Source of the DNA: Hyphomicrobium_A sp036559705
Lineage (GTDB): Bacteria > Pseudomonadota > Alphaproteobacteria > Rhizobiales > Hyphomicrobiaceae
Direction: 5' to 3'
NCBI GenBank assembly: GCA_036559705.1
Contig: DATBSP010000066.1
Coordinates: 1-60,921 of the forward strand
DNA length: 60,921 bases
Positions 1-7,425 of the stretch are shown here, piece after piece (position 1 is the first letter of the stretch; each line of letters begins with the position of its first letter). Position numbers and translations under genes: made by a program. The notes beneath the pieces were generated by a model, which searched no databases, was not told the DNA's origin, and saw nothing but the letters and a program-made list of their open reading frames with translations.

Positions 1-375
1 GACGAACGGGCTGTCGAGCGAGAAGGCGGGGATGGCAACGTCGAACAACTCGCCCTTCTCGTCGGTCATCTGGTAGCTGCCGACCATGATGCCGGATGGG
101 GTGCGCAACGGGCATCCCGAGGTGTAGCTGAACGAGGAACCTGGCTGGATGACCGGCGTCTCGCCGACCACGCCCGGTCCGCGAACCTCCTGCGTCTGGC
201 CGCTGCCGTCGGTAATGCGCCAAATGCGCGAGCGCAGCTGCACCGTCTCCTCGCTCTCGTTGGCGATGTCGATGGTGTAGGCCCAAAAGAATTCGCCCTC
301 CTCAGGGGACGACTGGTCCTCCAGGTACTGCGGGGTGACGCGGATGCGGATGCCGCGGGTCACCGCTTCGTACAT
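1..375 (-). CDS. apaG: ApaG family protein (3' end cut by window edge)
   Basis: The translation from the ATG at 375 begins MYEAVTRGIRIRVTPQYLED and continues through EEGEFFWAYTIDIANESEE, RSRIWRITDG, VRGPGVVGETPVIQPG, YTSGCPLRTPSG and MVGSYQM, the conserved blocks of ApaG. This small beta-sandwich protein is linked to Co2+/Mg2+ resistance and is also found as a domain of F-box proteins; its biochemical role is not settled. 125 codons are present and the frame is open at base 1, so only a few C-terminal residues should be missing. It lies 87 bases downstream of metZ on the same strand and could be co-transcribed with it. Family assignment is firm; function in this organism is inferred. Confidence 0.93.
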   Translation of the reverse strand, partial: MYEAVTRGIRIRVTPQYLEDQSSPEEGEFFWAYTIDIANESEETVQLRSRIWRITDGSGQTQEVRGPGVVGETPVIQPGSSFSYTSGCPLRTPSGIMVGSYQMTDEKGELFDVAIPAFSLDSPFV

Positions 376-462
376 TGCGGCAATGCTCCTTGCGCGGAAC
401 GGCGCAACGGAGCGGGATTCTAAGCTTGCCGTGCCCCGGGTCAATGACGGGCGAAGCTGTGA

Positions 463-1674
463 TTAACCGCAGACTGCGGCGAGCCCCGTATCGAGATCGG
501 CAGCGAGGTCCTCGAAGGCTTCGAGGCCTACGGACAGGCGCAGCAGGCCGTCCCCGATGCCCAGCTCGGCGCGCGCCTCCGGCCCGATGCGGTGGTGGGT
601 GGTGGTCGCCGGGTGCGTGATCAGGGACTTGGCGTCGCCGAGGTTGTTGGAAATCTTGATGAGGCGCAGCGCGTTCTGCAGGGCGAAGGCACCGGCTTTG
701 CCGCCGTCGACCTCGAAGGCGATCATCTGGCCGCCGCCGGTCATCTGGCGCTTGACGATGTCGGCCTGCGGATGGTCGGCACGCCCGCAGTAGAGAACGC
801 GGCGCACGCCCTTTTGGCCAGCGAGGTGATCGGCGAGCTTGGCCGCCGTTTCCGACTGGGCACGCACGCGCACCGGCATCGTTTCCAGGCCCTTGAGCAT
901 GACCCAGGCGTTGAACGGGCTCATGGTCGGACCGGTCTGGCGCAGGAACTCCTGCAGGTGATTGGTGACGTAATCTGTCGAGCCGACGACAGCCCCGCCG
1001 AGACAACGGCCCTGCCCATCCATGTGCTTGGTCGCCGAGTAGACGACGACGTCGGCGCCGTGTTCGAGCGGGCGCTGCAGCAGCGGCGTTGCGAACACGT
1101 TGTCGACGACGACGATGGCGCCGATCTCCTTGGCGAGCTTGGAGACGGCGGCAATGTCGACCAGCTCCAGCGTCGGGTTGGACGGCGTCTCGAAGAAGAA
1201 CAGCTTGGTGTTGGGCCGCACCGCCTTTTTCCAGGCGTCGAGGTCGCGTCCGTCGATCAGCGTCGAGGTGATGCCGTAGCGCGGCGCCAGAGTTTCAACG
1301 ACGTAGCGGCAGGCGCCGAACAGCGCGCGCGCCGAAACGATGTGATCGCCGGCCTTGAGATAGCACAGCATCGAGGCATTGACGGCCGCCATGCCGCTCG
1401 CCGTGGCGCGAGCGTCCTCGGCGCCCTCGAGCAGACGCACGCGCTCCTCGAACATGGCGACGGTCGGATTGCCGAAGCGGCTGTACTGGTAGCCGGGGTC
1501 CTCGTTCTTGAAGCGCGCCTCGGCCTGCTCGGAGCTGGCGTAGACGAAGCCCTGCGTCAGAAACATCGCCTCGGAGGTTTCGCCGAATTGCGAACGCAGG
1601 CTGCCGCCGTGCACGAGCTGCGTGTCGGGCGCCCACTTCTTGGGGGCTGCCGCTCGATCGTCCTTGCTCGCCAT
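463..1674 (-). CDS. metZ: O-succinylhomoserine sulfhydrylase
   Basis: A 403-residue PLP enzyme of the Cys/Met metabolism family (fold type I). Visible marks are YSRFGNPT near residue 64, ATASGMAAVNA at 90-100, FFFETPSNPTLE at 159-170, and the PLP lysine Lys216 in SATKHMDGQGR. Such enzymes make homocysteine from O-succinylhomoserine and sulfide in methionine synthesis. Metabolite preference cannot be proven from sequence, but the N-terminal motif TQLVHGG and the length fit MetZ better than MetC or MetB. The ATG at 1674 was chosen over an upstream TTG at 1704 because it starts at the conserved N-terminus and has a purine-rich GGAGCG just before it. A SAM-II riboswitch lies about 90 bases upstream, which supports a methionine role. 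Confidence 0.9.
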   Translation of the reverse strand: MASKDDRAAAPKKWAPDTQLVHGGSLRSQFGETSEAMFLTQGFVYASSEQAEARFKNEDPGYQYSRFGNPTVAMFEERVRLLEGAEDARATASGMAAVNASMLCYLKAGDHIVSARALFGACRYVVETLAPRYGITSTLIDGRDLDAWKKAVRPNTKLFFFETPSNPTLELVDIAAVSKLAKEIGAIVVVDNVFATPLLQRPLEHGADVVVYSATKHMDGQGRCLGGAVVGSTDYVTNHLQEFLRQTGPTMSPFNAWVMLKGLETMPVRVRAQSETAAKLADHLAGQKGVRRVLYCGRADHPQADIVKRQMTGGGQMIAFEVDGGKAGAFALQNALRLIKISNNLGDAKSLITHPATTTHHRIGPEARAELGIGDGLLRLSVGLEAFEDLAADLDTGLAAVCG

Positions 1675-1764
1675 GCGCGCTCCTATGGGCTCAACGCCCA
1701 GCAAAAAACCCGGCCAGCCTTGGCGCCGCTCGTAAAATAGCCGCGCTGCTGCTCCGGGGTGCGC

Positions 1765-1824
1765 ACGGCCCTTTTAGCGAGTTGTTTTACGTGGCTGCAA
1801 GCCGGCCGGCCAAATGACCACGGG
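1765..1824 (-). promoter_or_regulatory. SAM-II riboswitch in the metZ leader
   Basis: Read on the minus strand, the leader has CGTGG (1822-1818) pairing with CCACG, then GTAAAACAA and the closing block GCTAAAAGGG, with TTTGGCC and CTTGCAG between the P1 arms. Order and spacing match the SAM-II H-type pseudoknot aptamer that is typical of alphaproteobacterial metA/metZ leaders, including the conserved terminal GCUAAA. It would lower metZ expression when S-adenosylmethionine is abundant. A run of six T (1708-1703) lies between the aptamer and the start codon, so control by transcription termination is possible, but a strong stem before the T run is not evident. Recognised by eye, not by a covariance model. 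Confidence 0.85.
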
Positions 1825-1919
1825 GTAGTTCCGGGGATTACTCCCGCATCGCGCTTGGCGTCAAGGCCCGCTTGCTCTAGAGCGACAAAGCTGCGCGTGC
1901 CGGCAAGGATTTAACGACG

Positions 1920-2984
1920 ATGGCCAAGTCCGAGGTCAGAGCTGCGAAGGCGACGCCCAAGGCGCTCACCGAGGGCATCCTGCCGTCGCAGGCCATCCGC
2001 GAGCTGATCGTCACCGAGGACGTCGGGCTAGCCGAGCCGCTGTTGCCCAATCAATTGCAGCCGGCGAGCCTCGACCTGCGCCTGGGCAATATGGCCTACC
2101 GCGTGCGAGCGAGCTTTCTGCCGGGCAAGGGCGAAAAGGTCACCGCCAAGCTCGATGACCTACAGCTGCACGCCATCAGCCTGTCGCAAGGTGCCGTGCT
2201 GGAAACGGGCTGCGTCTACGTGGCGCCGCTGCTCGAAAGCCTTGCATTGCCGGACCGGCTGTGCGCGGCGACCAACCCCAAGAGCTCGACCGGCCGGCTC
2301 GATGTGTTCACGCGCGTCATCGCCGACGGCGTCTCCGCCTTCGACCAGATTCCGGCGGGCTATGACGGCCCGCTTTACGCCGAGATCTGCCCGCAGACCT
2401 TCTCCGTCGTCGTGCGCAAGGGGTCGCGGCTGTCGCAGATCCGCTTCCGCAGTGGCGGGCCAGAGGCGAAGGCCGTCAATGACATCCCGCTGTCGGTTGA
2501 CCTTGCTGGCGACAAGGACGGTCTCGTCGGCTATCGCGCCAAGCGCCATACCGGTCTTGTCGACGTCGACGCGGTCGGCGCCTGCGCCATGCTCGACTAT
2601 TGGGAGCCGATTTACGTGCGCGGCAAGAAGCGGCTGATCCTCGACCCGGATCAGTTCTACATCCTTGCTTCGAAGGAAGCCGTCCACGTGCCGCCGACAC
2701 AGGCGGCCGAGATGGTGCCGTTCAATCCGCTGGTCGGCGAGTTCCGTGTGCACTACGCCGGGTTTTTCGACCCGGGCTTCGGCCACGCCGATGCGGGCGG
2801 TGCCGGCTCCAAAGCGGTGCTCGAGGTACGCTCGCACAAGGTGCCGTTCATCCTCGAAGACGGGCAGACGATCGGCCGCCTTGTCTACGAGCAGCTTACC
2901 GAAACGCCGGAGCTGCTCTACGGCCGCGACCTCGCCTCGCACTACCAGGCGCAAGGTCTGAAGCTATCCAAGCACTTCAAATAG
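1920..2984 (+). CDS. dcd: 2'-deoxycytidine 5'-triphosphate deaminase (long form)
   Basis: A 354-residue protein containing LLPNQLQPASLDLRLGN near residues 40-56, ATNPKSSTGRLDVFTRV near 115 and SRLSQIRFRSG near 170, which are blocks of the dCTP deaminase/dUTPase fold. It is roughly twice the length of the E. coli enzyme and matches the long alphaproteobacterial form in which the fold appears duplicated; a second related half follows from about residue 200. It should deaminate dCTP to dUTP for dTMP supply. The start ATG at 1920 follows AAGGATTTAACGACG, a plausible ribosome site. It is divergent from metZ with 245 bases between, which hold the riboswitch on the other strand. Confidence 0.88.
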   Translation: MAKSEVRAAKATPKALTEGILPSQAIRELIVTEDVGLAEPLLPNQLQPASLDLRLGNMAYRVRASFLPGKGEKVTAKLDDLQLHAISLSQGAVLETGCVYVAPLLESLALPDRLCAATNPKSSTGRLDVFTRVIADGVSAFDQIPAGYDGPLYAEICPQTFSVVVRKGSRLSQIRFRSGGPEAKAVNDIPLSVDLAGDKDGLVGYRAKRHTGLVDVDAVGACAMLDYWEPIYVRGKKRLILDPDQFYILASKEAVHVPPTQAAEMVPFNPLVGEFRVHYAGFFDPGFGHADAGGAGSKAVLEVRSHKVPFILEDGQTIGRLVYEQLTETPELLYGRDLASHYQAQGLKLSKHFK

Positions 2985-3042
2985 CCTGTCCTTAAGGATC
3001 GCCGCGATAGTCTGCCGCGCTTGATGAAGGCGGAGCGGCAGC

Positions 3043-3354
3043 ATGCAAACCATCATGGCAATCGACCCGTGGCTGGCGCTGGGCGTGATTATCGCCACTG
3101 CCCTCACCGATGCGGTCTACGTGATGTTCACGTCGTCGGTCATCGCGCGCAAGCGCGTCGCCGCGGCGAACTGGAGCGCGCTGTGGTACACGCTCTCTTC
3201 ATTTGCGGTGATCAGCTACACCAACAATTGGGTGTACGTCGTTTTCGCCGCCGTCGGCTCTTGGATCGGCGCCTACGTCACGATGACCTACCTGCACGGA
3301 CCGCCCGGCCGGCCCCCGGCGCCGCTGACACCCGAGCCTGATGGCAGCGCCTAG
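3043..3354 (+). CDS. small multi-pass membrane protein, unknown
   Basis: A 103-residue protein with hydrophobic stretches at about 9-28 (WLALGVIIATALTDAVYVMF), 42-62 and 62-80, and a proline-rich tail (PPGRPPAPLTPEP). Three membrane segments are likely. The ATG at 3043 follows GGCGGAGCGGCAGC, an acceptable ribosome site. I do not recognise a named family. The basic residues ARKRVAAAN between the first two segments suggest that this loop is cytoplasmic. It follows dcd by 58 bases on the same strand and may share its transcript. Function unknown. Confidence 0.7.
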   Translation: MQTIMAIDPWLALGVIIATALTDAVYVMFTSSVIARKRVAAANWSALWYTLSSFAVISYTNNWVYVVFAAVGSWIGAYVTMTYLHGPPGRPPAPLTPEPDGSA

Positions 3355-3507
3355 CGCGAGACCGGCGGGGAATGCATAGCCGGAGGTCGGAGCCGCACTA
3401 AAGGAGCGGTTGTCGCAAGCTGCCGCGAGGTTCAAATTTACCCCCGACGCATGGCCGCCGTGGTTAACAATTTGGCCAACGGGCCCAACGCCATAACGCG
3501 CAAGGAG

Positions 3508-3526
3508 CCGCCTCGCAAAGAGGCGG
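3508..3526. terminator. small hairpin, part of a tandem pair
   Basis: CCGCCTC (3508-3514) and GAGGCGG (3520-3526) form a 7-bp stem around GCAAA. It directly precedes a second larger hairpin. It sits between the end of the membrane-protein gene and the converging flavin-oxidase remnant. No T run follows on either strand, so termination is only one possibility. Confidence 0.35.
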
Positions 3527-3561
3527 ACAACGCCGCCTGAGACCGCTCCGGCGGCGTTGTC
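3526..3561. terminator. 12-bp perfect hairpin in convergent intergenic region
   Basis: GACAACGCCGCC (3526-3537) is exactly complementary to GGCGGCGTTGTC (3550-3561), with a 12-base loop TGAGACCGCTCC. The position between two converging genes fits a bidirectional transcription stop. A stable structured RNA or a palindromic repeat unit is also possible, because there is no T tract on either side. Confidence 0.45.
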
Positions 3562-3575
3562 GTATTCCGCTCGGT

Positions 3576-3945
3576 TCAAGCTTTTCGTGTAACGACGCGG
3601 CCGATCCATTCCTCGATGGGAATCGTGCCGCCCGACTGCGCCACCTGCTGTATCTCGTGGGGGCGCAGCACGTCCTGGATGCCGTCGATGCGCTTCCACT
3701 CGCACAGCGGCGTCTCGACGCCGGCCTGCGGGACGTAGCGCGAGGTCTTAAGCTTCTGATAGCGGTGGATGTAGCGCGGGCAGTTCATCCAAAGGTCAGT
3801 CACCTTCACGCGCACGACCAGCTCGGCCTCCTTGAAGCAGGCGAGGTGTTCGGGGGCAGCAGAGACCTCTGCCTCGCCCTGCATGCGCAGGCGGTACGGG
3901 CGTTCGAAGTCGATGAACAGGAAGCCAATGTGCGGGTTGGCGGTG
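3576..3945 (-). pseudogene. 3' remnant of pyridoxamine-phosphate-oxidase-like flavoprotein gene
   Basis: The minus-strand frame reads TANPHIGFLFIDFERPYRLR, then LVVRVKVTDLWMNCPRYIHR, TSRYVPQAG and CEWKRIDGIQDVLRPHE. These are the second half of proteins of the pyridoxamine 5'-phosphate-oxidase-like FMN split-barrel superfamily (the kind with the NCPRYIH motif). The expected first 70 or so residues, including the start of the FMN barrel, are absent. Upstream of about 3945 the frame turns into unrelated sequence with no good start. An internal ATG at 3884 would give 102 residues but would drop a barrel strand. I read this as a gene that lost its 5' end by deletion. It ends at 3576, next to the tandem hairpins. 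Confidence 0.72.
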
Positions 3946-4101
3946 CTCGACCTCGATGCGCACGACGCTTTCGCGCACCTCGTCGCGATCGGAGATGCCA
4001 GCCGCTCGAACCGCCGTTGACCCGATCCCGAGAAGGATAAAGGCCGGCGCGACGATCGCAGCCAGCCCCCAACATCGCGTGCCGAAAATCGACCTCAACA
4101 T
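3946..4101 (-). pseudogene. 5' remnant of an exported protein gene fused to the flavoprotein remnant
   Basis: From the ATG at 4101 the minus strand encodes a signal peptide (MLRSIFGTRCWGLAAIVAPA, then FILLGIGSTAVRAAG), followed by ISDRDEVRESVVRIEVEH. Near 3945 it runs out of frame into the flavoprotein remnant and ends in low-quality coding sequence. The phrase RESVVRIEV resembles the start of trypsin-like secreted proteases, but this is a weak hint. The open frame can be extended upstream to 4158, without a better start. Likely the stump left by the deletion that removed the rest of this gene and the 5' part of its neighbour. Confidence 0.5.
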
Positions 4102-4313
4102 CCCAAACCCTGCAGCAGTATCAGTCGGCAGATTGCCAAACTTACAGCCGTGCAACAAGCGCAGGACGCCGGTCCGGCGCCCGAAAGATGGGGTTGGCTA
4201 ACGGGGTAGTACGGCAGTTCACCATGTGCGGTGCGGTTTGGCTTAGCTGGCGCCCGGGGCGCCTTCCACTCGCCCCATATTTGGGCGTATCGTGCCGCCA
4301 CCCTGGAGACAGA

Positions 4314-4712
4314 ATGCGCTTCTTTCGGCGTCGATCGAGCCCCGGACTAGTGGCACTGCTCGCAGTTGCGATGCAGGCGGGGCTGATATTGGCGCAAACC
4401 CACGTGCATTCGCACGTGCATGCGGGCGCCGGGGTAAATGCCGGAGCCAAGGCGTGGGCACAGGGCGTCGCCGCTTTCGCCTGTCGCGCAGTCGTTCATC
4501 CTGGCTGCAAACCCGCCGTTCCGAACGATCACCGCAACGAGTGCCCGATGTGCTGGTCGGTGGCGATGGCCGGCACCGGCGTGCTGCCGGCAGCTACGGC
4601 GGTGGCGCTCGACGCGCCGCCCTTCAGCATGCCTGCCCCGCCGCGCGTGGCCCACGCCTTGCCGGAAGTGACCACGGCCAACTTCCAGGCACGTGCGCCA
4701 CCGCTGGCGTAA
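4314..4712 (+). CDS. DUF2946-type exported protein of a zinc-uptake operon
   Basis: A 132-residue protein from the ATG at 4314, preceded by CTGGAGACAGA. It has a hydrophobic N-terminus (LVALLAVAMQAGLILAQ) followed by a His-rich patch (THVHSHVHAG), then the CPMCWSVAMAG motif near residue 80 and a C-terminal ARAPP. The CPxCW and terminal RAPP patterns are what I associate with DUF2946 proteins, often found beside copper or zinc genes. The His and Cys groups suggest metal contact at the inner membrane or in the periplasm. It is the first gene of the operon and lies 91 bases before the ZrgA-like gene. The exact role is not known. Confidence 0.75.
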   Translation: MRFFRRRSSPGLVALLAVAMQAGLILAQTHVHSHVHAGAGVNAGAKAWAQGVAAFACRAVVHPGCKPAVPNDHRNECPMCWSVAMAGTGVLPAATAVALDAPPFSMPAPPRVAHALPEVTTANFQARAPPLA

Positions 4713-4803
4713 CTCCTCACCTATCGATCCCAATCCCATTTCATTTCCGCTTGCGATGCTGCCCGTTGTGGCCGCTCGCGCGGACCGATCGAGGAGCACG
4801 ATC

Positions 4804-5409
4804 ATGCGCAAGCCATTTGCATCCACGTTCGCCCTTGTGACGATCTCCCTCATGATGGCCTCGGCGCGCGCCGAGGAAGAACACCGCGAGCTTGGCCCGC
4901 ACGTGCACGGGCACGGCACGCTCAACATCGCTATCGAGGATAAGCGGGTCTCCATGGAGCTGGAGGTGCCCGGCATGGACATCGTCGGCTTCGAGCACGC
5001 GCCGTCGACCGACGACCAGAAGGCGGCGGTCGAGAAGGCCAAGGGCCAGCTCGCCAAGCCGCTGGGCTTGTTCTCGCTGCCGGCGGCGGCGGGCTGCACC
5101 GTCGCCGAGGCAAACGTTTCTATTGAAGCCGAGCATCATCACGACGGCGATGACGACCACGATCACGACGCAGAAAAGAAGGATGCGGCGAAGGACGAGG
5201 ATCACGATCACATGGGGCACAACCAGTTCCGCGCCAGCTACGCGCTCGACTGCACCGCCCCGGCCGCGCTGACCACCATCGCCTTCGACTACTTCACGCT
5301 GTTTGCCGGCGCCCACGATCTGACCGTCAACGTCGTCACCGCCAAGGGGCAGAGCAAGTACGAGGTGAGCCGCGACAAGCCCACGCTCGACCTCGGTGGG
5401 ATCATGTGA
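4804..5409 (+). CDS. zrgA: ZrgA-like zinc uptake periplasmic protein (DUF2796)
   Basis: A 201-residue protein with a signal peptide (MRKPFASTFALVTISLMMAS ending in ARAEEEH). The mature part contains LGPHVHGHGTLNIAIE near residue 27 and a long His/Asp-rich segment around 117-140 (EHHHDGDDDHDHDAE and DEDHDHMGHNQ). The order, HVHGHG block, metal-binding loop and then YALDC, is typical of ZrgA/DUF2796 proteins. In Vibrio, ZrgA belongs to a zinc-regulated gene cluster with ABC components and a DUF3299 protein; the same order is seen here. The likely role is capture of Zn2+ in the periplasm. The ATG at 4804 follows GAGGAGCACGATC. The stop overlaps the next start by one base. Confidence 0.85.
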   Translation: MRKPFASTFALVTISLMMASARAEEEHRELGPHVHGHGTLNIAIEDKRVSMELEVPGMDIVGFEHAPSTDDQKAAVEKAKGQLAKPLGLFSLPAAAGCTVAEANVSIEAEHHHDGDDDHDHDAEKKDAAKDEDHDHMGHNQFRASYALDCTAPAALTTIAFDYFTLFAGAHDLTVNVVTAKGQSKYEVSRDKPTLDLGGIM

Positions 5410-6143
5410 TGCAGCGGGCCGTATCCGAGCCAGCCGCGCCCGACGTCGTCAGGATGTCGGGCGTCCGCTTCCGCTGGCCGGGCGCGCGCGCCTTCTCGCT
5501 CACCATCGACGACTTCGCGCTTCCCGCGCGCCAGCGGGTCCTGCTCGTCGGGCCGTCAGGCGCCGGCAAGTCGACGTTCCTCAGCCTCTTGTGCGGCATC
5601 GTGGGGCCGTCGGCGGGGCGGCTCGAGGTGCTCGGCACCGATTTGACGCAGCTCTCAAACGCCTCGCGCGATCGCTTCCGCGCCGAGCACTTCGGCATCA
5701 TCTTCCAGATGTTCAACCTGCTTCCCTACGGCTCGGTCCTCGACAATGTGATGCTCCCCTTGAGCTTCGCGCGGCATCGTCGCGAGCGCGCCATGCGCAA
5801 CGGACCGGCTGAGGACGAGGCGATTCGGCTATTGCAAAGTCTTGGCCTCGACGCGGCGGAGCTGGCAGGTCTCTCGGCGGCGAACCTCAGCGTCGGCCAG
5901 CAGCAGCGCGTCGCGGGGGCGCGGGCACTGATCGGCGGACCCGAGCTGATCGTTGCCGACGAGCCGACCTCGGCCCTCGATCGCGACCGGCAACTCGCCT
6001 TCCTCGATCTGCTGTTTGCCGAAGCGGAGGCGGTCGGCGCCTCGGTGATCATGGTGAGCCACGAGGAGCAGCTCGGCGCCCGCTTCGATCGCGTGTTGCG
6101 TCTTAGCGACATCGCCGTCTCGGAACGGAGTGCCGCCGCATGA
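5409..6143 (+). CDS. ABC transporter ATP-binding protein (zrg-type operon)
   Basis: A 244-residue ATPase from the ATG at 5409, overlapping the previous stop as TGATG; a GTG at 5406 is an alternative. Walker A is GPSGAGKST at about 48-56, the signature is LSVGQQQRVAGAR, Walker B with the catalytic Glu is LIVADEPTSALD, and the switch His lies in MVSHEEQ. Size and the signature resemble LolD/MacB-type ATPases that partner with FtsX-like permeases. The next gene encodes such a permease, so the two should form one complex. In this operon it likely powers a step linked to zinc uptake, which is inferred from the neighbours. Confidence 0.9.
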   Translation: MQRAVSEPAAPDVVRMSGVRFRWPGARAFSLTIDDFALPARQRVLLVGPSGAGKSTFLSLLCGIVGPSAGRLEVLGTDLTQLSNASRDRFRAEHFGIIFQMFNLLPYGSVLDNVMLPLSFARHRRERAMRNGPAEDEAIRLLQSLGLDAAELAGLSAANLSVGQQQRVAGARALIGGPELIVADEPTSALDRDRQLAFLDLLFAEAEAVGASVIMVSHEEQLGARFDRVLRLSDIAVSERSAAA

Positions 6144-7414
6144 TCGTGCCGCGCCCCATCATTCCGCGCCTTGCCATGCAATCGCTGCGAAACCGGGCGC
6201 TGACCGCGAGCCTCACGGTGCTCGCCATCGCGTTCAGTGTGATGCTGCTCCTGGGCGTCGAGAAGGTACGCACCGGCGCGCGGCAAAGCTTCGCCGATAC
6301 TATCTCCGGCACCGATCTCATCGTCGGCGCGCGCAGCGGCAGTATCCAGCTCTTGCTCTATTCCGTGTTCCGCATCGGCAATGCGACCAACAACGTCACG
6401 TGGAAGAGCTACGAGGACATTGCCAAACGGCCCGAGGTGGAATGGATCGTGCCGCTGTCGCTGGGCGACAGCCACCACGGCTTCCGCGTGCTCGGCACGA
6501 CGCCCGACTATTTCCAGCGCTACAAATACCGCCACGGGAAGAATCTGACGTTCGCTTCCGGTGCGCCCTTCGGTGATCTGTTCGATGCGGTGATTGGCGC
6601 CGATGTGGCAAAGGCGCTGGGCTATAAGGTCGGCGACCCCATCATCGTCGCGCATGGCCTCGGTTCGGTGTCGTTCGTCGAGCACGCCGATAAGCCTTTC
6701 CGCGTGTCAGGCATCCTTGCCAAGACGGGCACGCCGGTCGACCGCACCGTGCACGTCAGCCTCGAGGCGATCGAGGCAATTCACGTCGACTGGCAAGGCG
6801 GCATGCCGGTGCCCGGCCAAGAGGTGTCGGCCGTTGAAGTGCGGCAGATGGACTTGAAGCCGAAGGCGATCACTGGCGCGCTGGTCGGACTGAAATCGAA
6901 GCTGGCGACGTTCAAGCTGCAGCGGGCGATCAACGAGTACGCCCAGGAGCCGCTGTCGGCGATCATGCCCGGCGCCGCGCTGCAAGAGCTGTGGGGACTT
7001 GTCGGCACGGCGGAGACGGCGCTGTCGGTCGTCTCGGCGATGGTGGTCGCCACGGCGCTCCTCGGCATGGTGACGATGATCTTGACAACGCTTAACGAGC
7101 GGCGGCGCGAGATGGCGATCCTACGCTCGGTCGGCGCACGGCCGGGGACGATCCTCGGCCTGCTCGCCACCGAAGCCGGGCTGCTGACGCTCGCCGGTGT
7201 CGCGCTGGGCGTCGCTCTGCTTTACACGGCGCTGGCGCTGCTGCGGCCGTGGGTCGACGCGACGTACGGCCTCAATCTCGACATCGAGGCGCCGACGCAG
7301 CGCGAGTGGATGATGCTCGCGGCAATCGTTGCTGCCGGGTTTCTCGCAGGTCTGTTGCCGGCGATGCGGGCCTATCGCCTGTCGCTGGCCGACGGCATGA
7401 CCGTGCGCACCTAG
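6140..7414 (+). CDS. FtsX/MacB-like ABC transporter permease
   Basis: A 424-residue membrane protein. An N-terminal segment (LTASLTVLAIAFSVMLLLGV) precedes a large extracytoplasmic domain (about 45-285). Three membrane segments follow near 290-312 (SVVSAMVVATALLGMVTMIL), 340-370 and 385-408. LNERRREMAILRSVGARPGT between the second and third segments is the coupling motif of FtsX-like permeases. The start ATG overlaps the ATPase stop (ATGA), showing translational coupling. Transporters of this mechanotransmission type usually act on the periplasm and do not move a solute themselves, so an action on the ZrgA-like protein or on the outer membrane is plausible. Confidence 0.9.
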   Translation: MIVPRPIIPRLAMQSLRNRALTASLTVLAIAFSVMLLLGVEKVRTGARQSFADTISGTDLIVGARSGSIQLLLYSVFRIGNATNNVTWKSYEDIAKRPEVEWIVPLSLGDSHHGFRVLGTTPDYFQRYKYRHGKNLTFASGAPFGDLFDAVIGADVAKALGYKVGDPIIVAHGLGSVSFVEHADKPFRVSGILAKTGTPVDRTVHVSLEAIEAIHVDWQGGMPVPGQEVSAVEVRQMDLKPKAITGALVGLKSKLATFKLQRAINEYAQEPLSAIMPGAALQELWGLVGTAETALSVVSAMVVATALLGMVTMILTTLNERRREMAILRSVGARPGTILGLLATEAGLLTLAGVALGVALLYTALALLRPWVDATYGLNLDIEAPTQREWMMLAAIVAAGFLAGLLPAMRAYRLSLADGMTVRT

Positions 7415-7425
7415 AGGAGAAAACG

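Noticed and set aside
4102..4313. A Zur operator in front of the zinc operon
   Set aside because: No TTATAA-type AT-rich palindrome was found; CGCCC-N7-GGGCG near 4271 does not match what is known of alphaproteobacterial Zur boxes.
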